A stretch of 64,000 nucleotides of DNA from Porphyromonas vaginalis (GTDB taxonomy: Bacteria; Bacteroidota; Bacteroidia; Bacteroidales; Porphyromonadaceae). Both the position numbers and the translations under genes were made by a program. Shown here piece by piece: positions 9,487 through 17,892 of the stretch. The DNA lies in the NCBI RefSeq assembly GCF_958301595.1, contig NZ_CATQJU010000001.1:2453120-2517119 (forward strand), in the 5' to 3' direction. Each line of letters begins with the position of its first letter. Within the stretch, counting starts at the first letter, position 1. Below the pieces are notes generated by a model. That model was not told where the DNA came from and searched no databases. It saw only the letters and a program-made list of their open reading frames with translations.

Positions 9487-9762
9487 TTGGCGGAAAATAC
9501 TACCCGAAGCAAACAGCATAGGTGTGGAGATGGCTTGTTTGTATTCTCCGAAATCTACTACCTACATGGCTGGGCTGCCAGAATAGATGGTGTGGACGCA
9601 AAGCTCCTCCGATCCGACTACCTACTGCATGCACCTGCAGTACCTGCCAGCAAGCACCAAATCGTACTCTCCTTTCATTTCCAATCCCTGAAGATCACAA
9701 AGTCGATCTCCCGAGGAACAAGTGCCCTGCTGGCGACAATACTCACGGCGCACCCAGAGTAG
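9487..9762 (+). pseudogene. C-terminal remnant of a YfhO-family membrane protein gene
   Basis: The translated segment contains VFSEIYYLHGWAARIDG, then LLRSDYLLHAPAVPASKHQI and a hydrophobic segment. This order matches the C-terminal domain of YfhO-type membrane proteins (FSEIYYP.GW.A.IDG, then LRANYxLRAxxVPAGxHxI). The several hundred upstream residues with membrane segments are missing, and the frame starts abruptly in AT-rich sequence. It is probably the debris of a gene broken when the island formed. Confidence 0.55.
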
Positions 9763-9856
9763 CCCCAAAAAGTTGCCCCCCCCAAAAACAAGCCAACCAT
9801 CCCCCCGATAAATTGCCACTATCCGCAAAAAGTTTCGCTTCTATCCGTGAAACTCT

Positions 9857-9907
9857 AAGCCCTCCTCAGACATCTAATTCTCAATCATTCCTGGGGAGGG
9901 CTTTTTG
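9857..9907 (+). terminator. Rho-independent terminator after the YfhO remnant
   Basis: A 13-bp stem AAGCCCTCCTCAG/CTGGGGAGGGCTT with one G-T pair encloses a loop of about 21 nt and is followed by TTTTT. It presumably ended the original YfhO transcript. Confidence 0.75.
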
Positions 9908-10132
9908 GCAACCTATCGCACGCTTATTTTCCTTATCGGATCCCTCAAAAGCCCCGTCTAAAAAAATCTCAGAAAACTGTAGTCTCATGCAGAGGAGACT
10001 CGATTAGGACGCACTAAAAAGGCAAGCAACGCCACGCACTCCGAGAGATCTACCTAGATCATGCCAACAGAGCCCACCAAAAACGGGGAAAAACAACAAC
10101 TGTCAGGTATTTTCCACCCAACGGGATTGTTT

Positions 10133-10140
10133 TACCTTTG
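10133..10140 (+). promoter_or_regulatory. -7 box upstream of the heme receptor
   Basis: TACCTTTG fits the Bacteroidetes -7 consensus TAnnTTTG and lies 33 bp before the hmuR start. I see no clear TTG at the usual -33 distance and no obvious Fur box. Confidence 0.5.
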
Positions 10141-10172
10141 TGCATTGATCGGAAACACGAGAGATACAACAC

Positions 10173-12215
10173 ATGAAAGCTTACCACTTTGCTCTTATTC
10201 TTCTCATTCTTGCTCCCCTAAGAGGATTTGGGCAAGACAGCTTGATGATGTATCACGAGCTAGACGAAGTGGTTGTCACGGCCACCCGGACCCCAAAGAA
10301 AATATCGGACTCTCCAGTACTCACGCAAGTCATCTCACGCAAACAGATCGAGAGACAAGGCTGGATGGACATCAAGTCCCTCCTACAAGACGAGATACCA
10401 GGTCTCTCATTTAGCGAAGTGGGATTTGGCACAAGCATCAACCTACAAGGGCTTGGAGCCAAGCACATATTATTCTTGATCGATGGGGAACGGATCGCCG
10501 GCGAGTCGGGCAACAACATCGACTACACCCGATTGAACCTCAACAATATTGAACGCATCGAGATCGTACAAGGTGCTGGATCGGCACTCTACGGCTCACA
10601 AGCGATGGGCGGTGTGATCAACATCATCACACGCAAGCCAACCGACCGACTAAGTCTAGGTGTGGACCTGAGATGGGGGACGAGGTTTCAAAAAAACTAC
10701 TCCCACATAGAGCCTGATGACAAATACCGGTACTACAAGACAAGGACAGACATGCCAAATACCGACGGCGCACTGACCATCGGGTACAAAAAGAAAAGCT
10801 GGAGCACCCAGACCGTACTCTCAATGCAAACCAAAGATGCCTACAACATCTACGACAAAGCCGGTAGCACCATATACTACCCCGAGCTCAACAAAACGGT
10901 CACCAAGGAGAAAAGCTCCACACCTACCAACATTTCTGGGTTCACCACAATGACTGCCAAGCAGACCTTGTCGTGGACCCCCATCAAGGCACTGACCCTG
11001 ACTGCACAAGGCAACTACTACTCCAAGCGCGTACATGACCTCTACCTGGACAACAAGCACGAGTACAACCGAGACCTCTCCGGACTCTTTTCTGCAAAAT
11101 ACACCCTACCCAACGGTGATACTTGGGAAGCAAATATCCACGGAGACAGATATCGCAGATACACCATATTCGAGCAAAAAAAGATGCAAAAACAGCTCGT
11201 CTACACGCACACAGTCCTCCAGCCCAATATTTCGTACAGATGGACCATAGGCAATGACCATGAACTGATCACCGGAGCTGAATACCTACGGGAAGTACTC
11301 TATGCGGATAAGTTTAGCAAAGATGGACTGACAGCCCGAGCACAGGGGGCTTACGCTCTATTTGTCCAAGATGACTGGAAAATACCGGGGACCTCACTGA
11401 GCATGATCAGCGGGCTAAGGGTAGACTATAACAAAGGGTACGGCATCAACTTCTCCCCAAAATTGGCTCTACTTTACAAGGTGTCACCCTTTACCATCCG
11501 GCTAAACTACGGTCGCGGCTACCGATCCCCAAGTATCAAAGAACTCTACATGGACTGGGACCACCTCGGTATGTTTTGGATCTACGGCAACAAACAGCTC
11601 AAGCCGGAGTCCAACCACTACCTCTCTCTGACGACAGAGTACACACATCCCCAACTGTATGTGATGCTCTCGGGATACTACAACTTCTTCACCAACAAGA
11701 TCGAGGGTATCTGGTCCGAAGACCAAAAAGAGCTCCACTACCGCAACATCTCCAAGTCCACACTCGCAGGTGTTCAAATCCAGATGCGCATCAGGCCACT
11801 CATCAGCCTGCCCCTACAGATCCACCTGGCATCGCACTACCTGCACCCTTTCTTTCACGACGGAGTGAGACTCACTTCCCAGGCACCGATCTCCGGGACC
11901 GGACGAATCGAGTACCTACAGTACTGGGGCAACCACCGGCTGGCACTCAATATCAGTGCATCAGTAATGGGAAAGAAAATCCTATCTGGACTGACAACCA
12001 TCGAGGACGAAGGAATCCAAAAAGAGACTCCATACCGAATAACCATACCGGGCTACGCCCTAGTACGGTCGACCATCGCCTACACCCACCCAAAGTGGGG
12101 CACACTCACCATAGGGGTAGATAACATTCTCAACTACCAAGCAGATGTTGTCTCCTTCAACTCCTATGCCGGCCCCGGTCGAAACTTATTCATGTCCTAC
12201 CACTTCAACCTATAA
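10173..12215 (+). CDS. hmuR: HmuR-type TonB-dependent heme/hemoprotein receptor
   Basis: This 680-residue protein has a signal peptide (cleavage near FGQD), a TonB-box-like stretch LDEVVVTATRT (about residues 30-40), a plug domain to about residue 155 (GSALYGSQAMGGVINIITRKP) and a 22-strand barrel ending FMSYHFNL. The heme-receptor region is recognisable: YRSP at 450-453 corresponds to FRAP/YRAP, and His464 lies between it and GNKQLKPES, where HmuR has NPDL. The next gene encodes an HmuY-like lipoprotein, the same partnership as in Porphyromonas gingivalis but in reversed order. Likely role: TonB-driven import of heme. Codon choice differs from the flanking core genes, in keeping with its place in the island. 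Confidence 0.85.
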   Translation: MKAYHFALILLILAPLRGFGQDSLMMYHELDEVVVTATRTPKKISDSPVLTQVISRKQIERQGWMDIKSLLQDEIPGLSFSEVGFGTSINLQGLGAKHILFLIDGERIAGESGNNIDYTRLNLNNIERIEIVQGAGSALYGSQAMGGVINIITRKPTDRLSLGVDLRWGTRFQKNYSHIEPDDKYRYYKTRTDMPNTDGALTIGYKKKSWSTQTVLSMQTKDAYNIYDKAGSTIYYPELNKTVTKEKSSTPTNISGFTTMTAKQTLSWTPIKALTLTAQGNYYSKRVHDLYLDNKHEYNRDLSGLFSAKYTLPNGDTWEANIHGDRYRRYTIFEQKKMQKQLVYTHTVLQPNISYRWTIGNDHELITGAEYLREVLYADKFSKDGLTARAQGAYALFVQDDWKIPGTSLSMISGLRVDYNKGYGINFSPKLALLYKVSPFTIRLNYGRGYRSPSIKELYMDWDHLGMFWIYGNKQLKPESNHYLSLTTEYTHPQLYVMLSGYYNFFTNKIEGIWSEDQKELHYRNISKSTLAGVQIQMRIRPLISLPLQIHLASHYLHPFFHDGVRLTSQAPISGTGRIEYLQYWGNHRLALNISASVMGKKILSGLTTIEDEGIQKETPYRITIPGYALVRSTIAYTHPKWGTLTIGVDNILNYQADVVSFNSYAGPGRNLFMSYHFNL

Positions 12216-12245
12216 AAACAACTGTCACTATTACCTATTAAAGAG

Positions 12246-12872
12246 ATGAACAAAACAAAATGCATGCTCGCACTGATCAGTGCCCTGGTGCTGTCATTGG
12301 GCATCGTCTCCTGCGGAGACAACAAGCCAAACGCACCATCCTCAAAAAACAAAAAGACCTACACGCAGAGCCGACGTTGCAAAGGAGAGCTCGGGAAAGA
12401 CTGGATCTACTTCAGCTTCGCCACTGGCAAAGAGGTGCCCGGAATTGACGAAACCAACTTCAAGGAACGTACCGACTGGGACATTGCGATCCACTCATTT
12501 TACTTCCGAGCCAACTGCGGCACATCCGGCAAAGGCAAAGGAGGGGCTCTCATGACCAACCAGACAAGCCTATCCGCAGTGAAAGAAGCCCCCACCGAAG
12601 GCTACATCGTGGACGAAGCAATCACCATATTGGGCTGGAAAGGCGAACTGATAAAAGCCGAAGTATCCGGCAACCCCGAGCTCAACAAAATGATCGGATT
12701 CAGTGGTCCACCCCCAAAATACACTCCCTCGGACAATATATTCATCATCCGAACAGCCGACGGGAAATACGCCAAAGTCAAGATGATTAGCTACATAGAC
12801 GACAGTGGCAAGAGCGGTATCGTCTCCTTTGACTACGTCTACCAACCCGACGGCTCCACCAAGCTAGACTAG
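12246..12872 (+). CDS. hmuY: HmuY-family heme-binding lipoprotein (hemophore-like)
   Basis: The 208-residue protein has a lipobox LGIVSC (Cys23) and the HmuY core pattern DWIYFSFATGKEV, then TDWDIAIHSFYFRANCG with a glycine/lysine run before GGAL. It follows hmuR by 30 bp and should be in the same transcript. HmuY proteins sit on the cell surface, capture heme and hand it to HmuR. P. gingivalis HmuY ligates heme with two histidines, but here the mature protein has a single His (83) in the conserved DWDIAIH strand. Axial ligation must therefore differ, perhaps through Met103, Met149 or Met180. Family confidence is high; ligand identity is inference. Confidence 0.85.
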   Translation: MNKTKCMLALISALVLSLGIVSCGDNKPNAPSSKNKKTYTQSRRCKGELGKDWIYFSFATGKEVPGIDETNFKERTDWDIAIHSFYFRANCGTSGKGKGGALMTNQTSLSAVKEAPTEGYIVDEAITILGWKGELIKAEVSGNPELNKMIGFSGPPPKYTPSDNIFIIRTADGKYAKVKMISYIDDSGKSGIVSFDYVYQPDGSTKLD

Positions 12873-12900
12873 GAGATCCGGACGAAATAGGACAGACAGC

Positions 12901-12935
12901 ATCTCAGGTGCGACATCGCACCTGAGATACTCTTT
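12901..12935 (+). terminator. Hairpin between hmuY and the PepSY gene
   Basis: A perfect 12-bp stem ATCTCAGGTGCG/CGCACCTGAGAT with loop ACAT is followed by a short, interrupted T tract. It could end or attenuate the hmuRY transcript before the PepSY gene. Confidence 0.65.
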
Positions 12936-13016
12936 GTATGACGGGCATGTCATACCGAAAGTCGGTCAGAAAACTTCCGTTTCCCGACCTACTCGATTGT
13001 AAAACAAAAAACCAAA

Positions 13017-14525
13017 ATGAAACGCTCTCGATACACCCTCCTAAAAGGATGGCACAAGTGGATCTGCCTAGTCATCACCATACTCGTACTAGGCTTTGCT
13101 GGATCCGGCATCGTCCTAAACCACAGAGACCTGGTGTCGGGTATTGACCTACCCCGCTCCTGGCTACCCAAGGCTTACCACTATAAATCCTGGAGCGGTG
13201 GCAGCCTCACCGGGAAGATCCGAGCGACCCCTGATGAGGAGTGGATCTATGGAGCCACCGGAGTATGGGCTTACAACCCACAGCTAAAAAGCTACGACAG
13301 CCGGAGCGATGGACTAGACCCTGCTGCCGACAGGAGGTCGGTCCAAAGAGTAGTCCGGACAAACCGTGGCGACCTCTACGCCCTCACCGCATACAGCCTA
13401 TACAAGTGGCAAGCCGACAAAAAGGAGTGGGCGAAACAACCGAAGCTTACACCCAAAAACGAACGCTTGGCAGATCTGGAAACGCAAGGCGACACCCTTG
13501 TTTTACTGAGCCGAAGCCACCTATACCTTATCTTTCCCTCTCAAGAATCCCCCACACTCGTAGACCTTCCCGCACCGGACGACTATGAGCCACGGGTATC
13601 GCTATTCAGCACTATCTGGCAGATACATAGTGGAGCATTCTTTGGAACAATAGGACGACTAGTTGTTGACCTGATGGGAGTGGCACTCATCCTCCTCTCC
13701 ATCACCGGCGTTTTGATCACCTTTGTCCCCAAAAAAGCAAAGGTGTGGAAGCAATTTCTCAAGGAACACAATAGGTGGGGCAAATGGTGCTTTTGGGGTT
13801 TGCTTTTTGTGACGATCACAGGCGCATTTCTACGTCCTCCGTTGATGATTACAGTCATCAAGGCACAGGTCCCGACCATTCCGGGAACAAACCTTTACAG
13901 CACTAACCCGTGGAATAACAAACTGAGAATGATCCGTCGCGATCCCATAACAAAAGAGTGGTTGCTATCGACCTCTCGGGGCTTTTATGCGCTGGAGCAG
14001 TTTGGAAAAGCCCCCAAGCGACTGACCGGCACTCCTCCTGTCAGTGTCATGGGACTCAATGTCTGGGAGTGGAGTGACCGAGACTCACTGTGGGTGGTGG
14101 GATCGTTCAGTGGAGCATTCAAATGGAGTCGACAAAAAGGGCAAGTCTACGATGCGCTGACAGGCAAGGCCTACACCGAATCCGGACGAAAAGGCATGCC
14201 CATCTTTGGGACCCCAATCAGTGGGTACACTATTGACTCTGACGGGAGAGAGCGATTCTATAGCTACTCCTCCGGTGAACTCCAAGCGGAGAACGCGACC
14301 GACACTATGCCACCAATGCCAACAGAGATAAGTCCCGGTAGAATTTCACTCTGGCATGCCGCACTTGAGTTGCATGTCGGCCGACTGTATGGGAAAATAC
14401 TCGGTCCGCTCCAGCCTCTATACATATTCCTTTCGGCCCTACTCCTCACCTTAGCTTTGGTCACTGGATGGATGCTCTACAGACGGTATCACCGGAGAAG
14501 AGGAGGGAAAAAGCCAAAGAAGTAA
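13017..14525 (+). CDS. PepSY-associated transmembrane protein of the heme/iron locus
   Basis: The 502-residue protein starts with a membrane anchor (about 15-33, WICLVITILVLGFAGSGIVL). It has a long periplasmic part with beta-propeller-like repeats, two central membrane segments (about 222-241 and 258-280, with ITGVLITFVPKKAKVW and GLLFVTITGAFLRPP) and a last segment near 465-490 followed by a basic tail. This is the layout of PepSY_TM proteins, which accompany TonB receptors in iron acquisition loci and are thought to reduce ferric substrates or pass electrons across the inner membrane (XusC is a related example). It lies downstream of hmuRY behind a hairpin. Function in heme processing is inferred from context. 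Confidence 0.75.
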   Translation: MKRSRYTLLKGWHKWICLVITILVLGFAGSGIVLNHRDLVSGIDLPRSWLPKAYHYKSWSGGSLTGKIRATPDEEWIYGATGVWAYNPQLKSYDSRSDGLDPAADRRSVQRVVRTNRGDLYALTAYSLYKWQADKKEWAKQPKLTPKNERLADLETQGDTLVLLSRSHLYLIFPSQESPTLVDLPAPDDYEPRVSLFSTIWQIHSGAFFGTIGRLVVDLMGVALILLSITGVLITFVPKKAKVWKQFLKEHNRWGKWCFWGLLFVTITGAFLRPPLMITVIKAQVPTIPGTNLYSTNPWNNKLRMIRRDPITKEWLLSTSRGFYALEQFGKAPKRLTGTPPVSVMGLNVWEWSDRDSLWVVGSFSGAFKWSRQKGQVYDALTGKAYTESGRKGMPIFGTPISGYTIDSDGRERFYSYSSGELQAENATDTMPPMPTEISPGRISLWHAALELHVGRLYGKILGPLQPLYIFLSALLLTLALVTGWMLYRRYHRRRGGKKPKK

Positions 14526-14706
14526 TCCACCGAGAGACTTTTGTCACAAGTAGCTAGAGAAAAGCCAATAACCATCAACAATCAAGTAGGTTGGGAAACG
14601 AAGTAATAGTAATAGCACATTGTTTAGTTTTGATCAGTCATAACAGCCTGTAATACATCGGCATGAAAATACAAATTCAAAATGAACGTCATTCAACTGT
14701 TTTGCC

Positions 14707-14714
14707 TATCTTTG
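14707..14714 (+). promoter_or_regulatory. -7 box for the cupin gene
   Basis: TATCTTTG matches TAnnTTTG and lies about 40 bp before the ATG at 14755. The -33 element is not clear. Confidence 0.5.
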
Positions 14715-14754
14715 TTGATGACAAATATTAATCATAACCAAATAAAGAAGAATC

Positions 14755-15057
14755 ATGAAACAGATAATCAATCCCATTGGGAAGGAAATCAATACTCTAG
14801 GTAAGGTGATTGACAACAAGGAACTCATGCTTGTACACCTGCAATTGAAAAGCGGAGAACAAGTTCCCTCACACGACCATAAAGGACAGGAAGTATACTT
14901 CACCATAGTGAAAGGAACTGTAGAGGTTACTCTCGACGATACGGAGGTACATCGTATCAGCACAGGTACCGTTCTACATTTCCCCGGAGAAGCCCACGTA
15001 AGCGTAAATGCCATAGAAGAGAGTGATTTTTTCGTTTACCTCATCAACAGACAATAA
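14755..15057 (+). CDS. Small cupin-domain protein
   Basis: This 100-residue protein is a single cupin fold. Motif 1 is HDHKGQEVYFTIVKGTVEV, giving the metal-binding pattern His40-x-His42-x3-Glu46. The second motif, FPGEAHVSVNA, contributes a further His. It probably binds a divalent metal and may sense or bind a small ligand. The gene just downstream is a damaged DUF438 gene, a family linked to nitric oxide or redox sensing, so the two were probably once an operon. Both lie within the direct-repeat-flanked island. Confidence 0.75.
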   Translation: MKQIINPIGKEINTLGKVIDNKELMLVHLQLKSGEQVPSHDHKGQEVYFTIVKGTVEVTLDDTEVHRISTGTVLHFPGEAHVSVNAIEESDFFVYLINRQ

Positions 15058-15061
15058 TGTT

Positions 15062-15506
15062 ATGGATATGAAAAACATCTGCCGCATGTAGACCTTGATA
15101 AACTCGGCAAAATACTCGAGATTAAAGAGGCATACCAACGAGGAGATATTTCATTGGAAGAGGATAGAACCCGAATAAGAGAGCAAGTTGGAAAAATCTA
15201 CCCTTATGAAATTGCATTGGCAGAACAGAAACTCAAAACCATTGAAGAGGATGAGTGTCGTAAGGAGGATATTCAAAAGATGATTGAGCTATTTGATGAA
15301 GTGATGGACACCAGTCGCCCAAATCTTCCTCTCAACCACCCTATCATGTGCTACTACAGAGAGAACGATGAAATGCGTCGCCTTATGCTCTCCATAGAAG
15401 ATCTTGTACAATATCCGATTATCAAGGACCAGTGGCTTGAATTGTACGACCAAATAGCGGCTTTTAGCACTTACCTTTTGACTGTACTCATCTTCTTCCT
15501 CTGGAG
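15062..15506 (+). pseudogene. DUF438-family gene, frameshifted at the start and truncated at the repeat boundary
   Basis: The frame that reads HLPHVDLDKLGKILEIKEAY and continues to LNHPIMCYYRENDEMRR matches the DUF438 domain, often fused to hemerythrin-like or PAS domains. The natural start ATGGATATG (15062) is in another frame, and the shift maps to a run of five A at 15071-15075, which suggests a one-base slip. The C-terminal part is cut near QIAAFST, just before the long direct repeat begins at 15507. Downstream codons come from unrelated sequence. It is therefore broken at both ends. Confidence 0.6.
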
Positions 15507-16365
15507 GCTCTCTGAGCTAGAGCACCTCTGAGGGAGAGGGCTTAGCACCAAAAGCAAAGTGGTTCATCATACAAAATCTCGGATGAGCCATCCAATTCAA
15601 TCTAATTCAATCCTATGTGATTTAACTATCTTGTATTCCTTGCTAATGATCAACATATAGGCATACGCACCCAGGCTCGTTGCCACAATAAAGGAGTAAT
15701 TAACATGCTTTGTAAATCTCTGAAGCTTGTAGATCTCTGCTAGAAGTACTCCATCCATAAGGTAAGAGAAGAAAAGGCAGTACTTACTACTGCTTGACAA
15801 CTTTCTGAAGTTACTATCAAGGATATCTGAATGAAAATCACCTCGGTAGAAGCCTTGCCTTTTTATCAGCATTTCCTTTTGTTCCTGAGTTTCAGCCACA
15901 GGGATATAGAAGAAGGAGTCTAGATCGTAAATAATGCTTGAAACTGCAATGCTATCTCTATCCACATTTAGATCTCTTGAAATGTAATCAAGGACATTGT
16001 TATACAGAGCTATACTGTCATTCGCTTGGCATTTTACATAACCAGAAAAAGAAAATAACACGACAATATATAGCAGGAGTCTTTTCATCATTTCGGAGTT
16101 TCAATTCTTATCTGTTTTGAATCGTCACATGGATTATCACCTCTTTTAATATCCTCAAGAGAACTTGAGTCAAAAGCAATAAAACTGACGCATCCGTAAA
16201 ATCTGCGGGATCTAGGGGCCTCGCTAAGAAATCTAGACTTTCTGCCCCTCGCTCCCCACACATTTCACTAACCCAAAGGTAGTAAATCTTTCACTCAATC
16301 GAGGAGCTCTCAGCAGTGTCATCCGCATGGCACTATAGTTCCCTACCCATGGCACTGGAGTTTCC
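15507..16365. repeat. Long direct repeat, copy 2 (pairs with 7142-8000)
   Basis: This is the same unit as at 7142-8000, offset by 8365 bp without indels. It interrupts the DUF438 gene on its left side and runs into the second copy of the ACTnnAGT array on its right side. Confidence 0.95.
15597..16091 (-). CDS. Exported protein of unknown function, copy 2 of a duplicated gene (164 aa)
   Basis: This is the paralogue of the gene at 7232-7726 with the same length and signal peptide. Substitutions relative to copy 1 cluster around residues 46-62 and in the last 45 residues (for example KHVNYSF in place of KQIDYSF), while the middle is identical. That pattern fits partial gene conversion or selection on particular surfaces. 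The family is not recognised and the function is unknown. Confidence 0.75.
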   Translation of the reverse strand: MMKRLLLYIVVLFSFSGYVKCQANDSIALYNNVLDYISRDLNVDRDSIAVSSIIYDLDSFFYIPVAETQEQKEMLIKRQGFYRGDFHSDILDSNFRKLSSSSKYCLFFSYLMDGVLLAEIYKLQRFTKHVNYSFIVATSLGAYAYMLIISKEYKIVKSHRIELD

Positions 16366-16427
16366 TGCCTATGGCACTGGAGTTTCCTACCTATGAAACT
16401 GGAGTTTCTCACCTAGGACACTAAAAT
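16332..16427. repeat. 22-bp-phased palindrome array, ACTnnAGT type, copy 2
   Basis: Five units have centres at about 16335.5, 16357.5, 16379.5, 16401.5 and 16423.5. The first two sit in the long direct repeat. The later units differ from those of copy 1 yet keep the 22-bp spacing. The rest of the gap to pdxH holds a promoter and no gene. Confidence 0.85.
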
Positions 16428-16464
16428 GCGCTAACGAAATCGGAGCGTTAAGAGCGAATTTCTG

Positions 16465-16472
16465 TATCTTTG
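16465..16472 (+). promoter_or_regulatory. -7 box upstream of pdxH
   Basis: TATCTTTG lies 67 bp before the pdxH start and just after the palindrome array. No clear TTG is seen at -33. Confidence 0.45.
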
Positions 16473-16538
16473 TAAGCGAATGAGTGGTGGGCGGACTCGT
16501 CAAGAGCTTCGCAACACCTATCCTATAGTATACCAGTT

Positions 16539-17186
16539 ATGGATCTACATTACGAAGACATACGACGTGACTACGGCCGCAGGAGCCTCAGTCGTAAGGA
16601 TCTGACGGACGATCCCTTTGAACTAGTTAGGCTGTGGCTTCAAGAGGCGGTGGACGATCCCAAGGTCCTAGAGCCTACAGCAGTGCTAGTCTGCACCAGT
16701 ACGCCCGATGGACACCCTAGTTCGCGGACTGTACTGCTCAAGGAGCTCCTCGGTGAGGAGTTTATCTTCTACAGCAACTACGAGAGCCGTAAGGGCCAGC
16801 AGATGGCTGCTAACCCACACGTCAGCCTCACCTTCCTCTGGCACGAGCTGGAGCGACAGATACATGTCGAGGGCACGGTGCGGCACCTAGAGCCTGAGAT
16901 CAGTGATCAGTACTTCGCCACACGTCCCTACAAGAGCCGTGTCGGTGCTCGCATATCGCCTCAGAGCCACCCGATACCTGACCGCAACTACATTTACACA
17001 CACTTTGTCACGGAGGCCGCTAAGTTTGCCCTGCAGACTGTGCCTCGCCCCGACAACTGGGGGGGCTTTGCCGTATTGCCTAGTCGCATAGAGTTTTGGC
17101 AGGGCCGGCCTAGTCGTCTGCACGACCGCTTCCTCTATGAGCGTCAGGAAGACAATTCGTGGCTTATCAATCGTCTGGCACCTTAG
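16539..17186 (+). CDS. pdxH: Pyridoxamine 5'-phosphate oxidase
   Basis: This cytosolic FMN enzyme of 215 residues oxidises pyridoxine or pyridoxamine 5'-phosphate to PLP. The typical features are present: RTVLLKEL and FYSNYESRKGQQMAANP around residues 60-90 for FMN and phosphate binding, ISPQSHPIP around 140, and the C-terminal block EFWQGRPSRLHDRFLY with the RLHDR signature. Length equals the family norm. It is followed by tsaB after a 5-bp gap. With pdxB at 54943 it indicates the DXP-dependent route to vitamin B6. Confidence 0.95.
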   Translation: MDLHYEDIRRDYGRRSLSRKDLTDDPFELVRLWLQEAVDDPKVLEPTAVLVCTSTPDGHPSSRTVLLKELLGEEFIFYSNYESRKGQQMAANPHVSLTFLWHELERQIHVEGTVRHLEPEISDQYFATRPYKSRVGARISPQSHPIPDRNYIYTHFVTEAAKFALQTVPRPDNWGGFAVLPSRIEFWQGRPSRLHDRFLYERQEDNSWLINRLAP

Positions 17187-17191
17187 TGCTT

Positions 17192-17872
17192 ATGAACGCA
17201 ACTAAACCTGTACTCCTAGCTATCGATACCGCCCTACAGGGGTGTAGCGTCGCTGTGACCGACAGCAAGCAGATACTATATAATAAGGTATACCAAGAGA
17301 CCGAGATATCTAATGCGGTGCTCATCGGACGCTACACTCAGGAGGCTATCTCCTGGTGCCAAGAGCAGGGCTACCAGATAGCCGCCATAGCGACGACCGA
17401 TGGGCCGGGCTCCTACACGGGGCTGCGCATAGGTGCTGCACTGGCTAAGGGACTAGCCTTCGGGCGGAGCATCCCGCTCATTGCCGTCTCCACGCTTCAG
17501 CTCCTACTGACGGGTTTGCCGAGCTTCGCTGGTGAAACCATCGCGCTACTCGATGCGGGGCATGGAAACGCTTATCAGCAAACTTTCGACGCTGAGGGGG
17601 CTCCCCGTGACAAAGCGATTTTTGTCACCATCTCTTCTGAGTGGCACGCACCCACCGAGAGCCGCATCGTCTATGTCGGTTCGCTGCCCGTAAAGGGTCC
17701 CGCCATCGCTCCGCCAACGGCCGAAACGCTCGCCACCGTGGCGCGCAACTACTGGCAGGAGGAGCGATACGTCGACACCGCCTACTGGGAGCCAAACTAT
17801 GTCAAGCCCTACAAGGCAGTCGTAGGACAAAACAAAGTCCTCGAGCGACTCAAACTATCTAAACAAGCATAA
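17192..17872 (+). CDS. tsaB: tRNA threonylcarbamoyladenosine biosynthesis protein TsaB
   Basis: I chose the ATG at 17192 (226 residues, MNATKPVLLAIDTALQG), because the earlier in-frame ATG at 17159 overlaps pdxH and would add a non-conserved tail. The ASKHA-fold N-terminal motif LAIDTALQGCSVAV and the block TDGPGSYTGLRIG are characteristic of TsaB. It is the non-catalytic partner of TsaD in forming t6A37 in ANN-decoding tRNAs. Confidence 0.9.
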   Translation: MNATKPVLLAIDTALQGCSVAVTDSKQILYNKVYQETEISNAVLIGRYTQEAISWCQEQGYQIAAIATTDGPGSYTGLRIGAALAKGLAFGRSIPLIAVSTLQLLLTGLPSFAGETIALLDAGHGNAYQQTFDAEGAPRDKAIFVTISSEWHAPTESRIVYVGSLPVKGPAIAPPTAETLATVARNYWQEERYVDTAYWEPNYVKPYKAVVGQNKVLERLKLSKQA

Positions 17873-17892
17873 ACCACAACTACGACCTAACT

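Larger units (their letters stand above)
9394..10132. other. Gene-poor gap between the truncated island genes and hmuR
   Basis: Apart from the YfhO remnant (9487-9762) and one terminator (9857-9907) I see no supported gene. The overlapping plus-strand frames at 9522-10007 and 10061-10414 lack recognisable protein character. Confidence 0.5.

Noticed and set aside
9522..10007. 161-codon frame overlapping the YfhO remnant and terminator
   Set aside because: It reads another frame of the remnant and spans a terminator hairpin.
10061..10414. 117-codon frame crossing the hmuR start
   Set aside because: It overlaps hmuR in another frame and lacks recognisable features.
12280..12555. Alternative frames within hmuY
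   Set aside because: Shadow frames; only the lipobox-bearing frame is conserved in character.
7142..16365. Composite transposon flanked by IS elements
   Set aside because: The direct repeats encode no transposase and have no terminal inverted repeats, so they are not IS copies.
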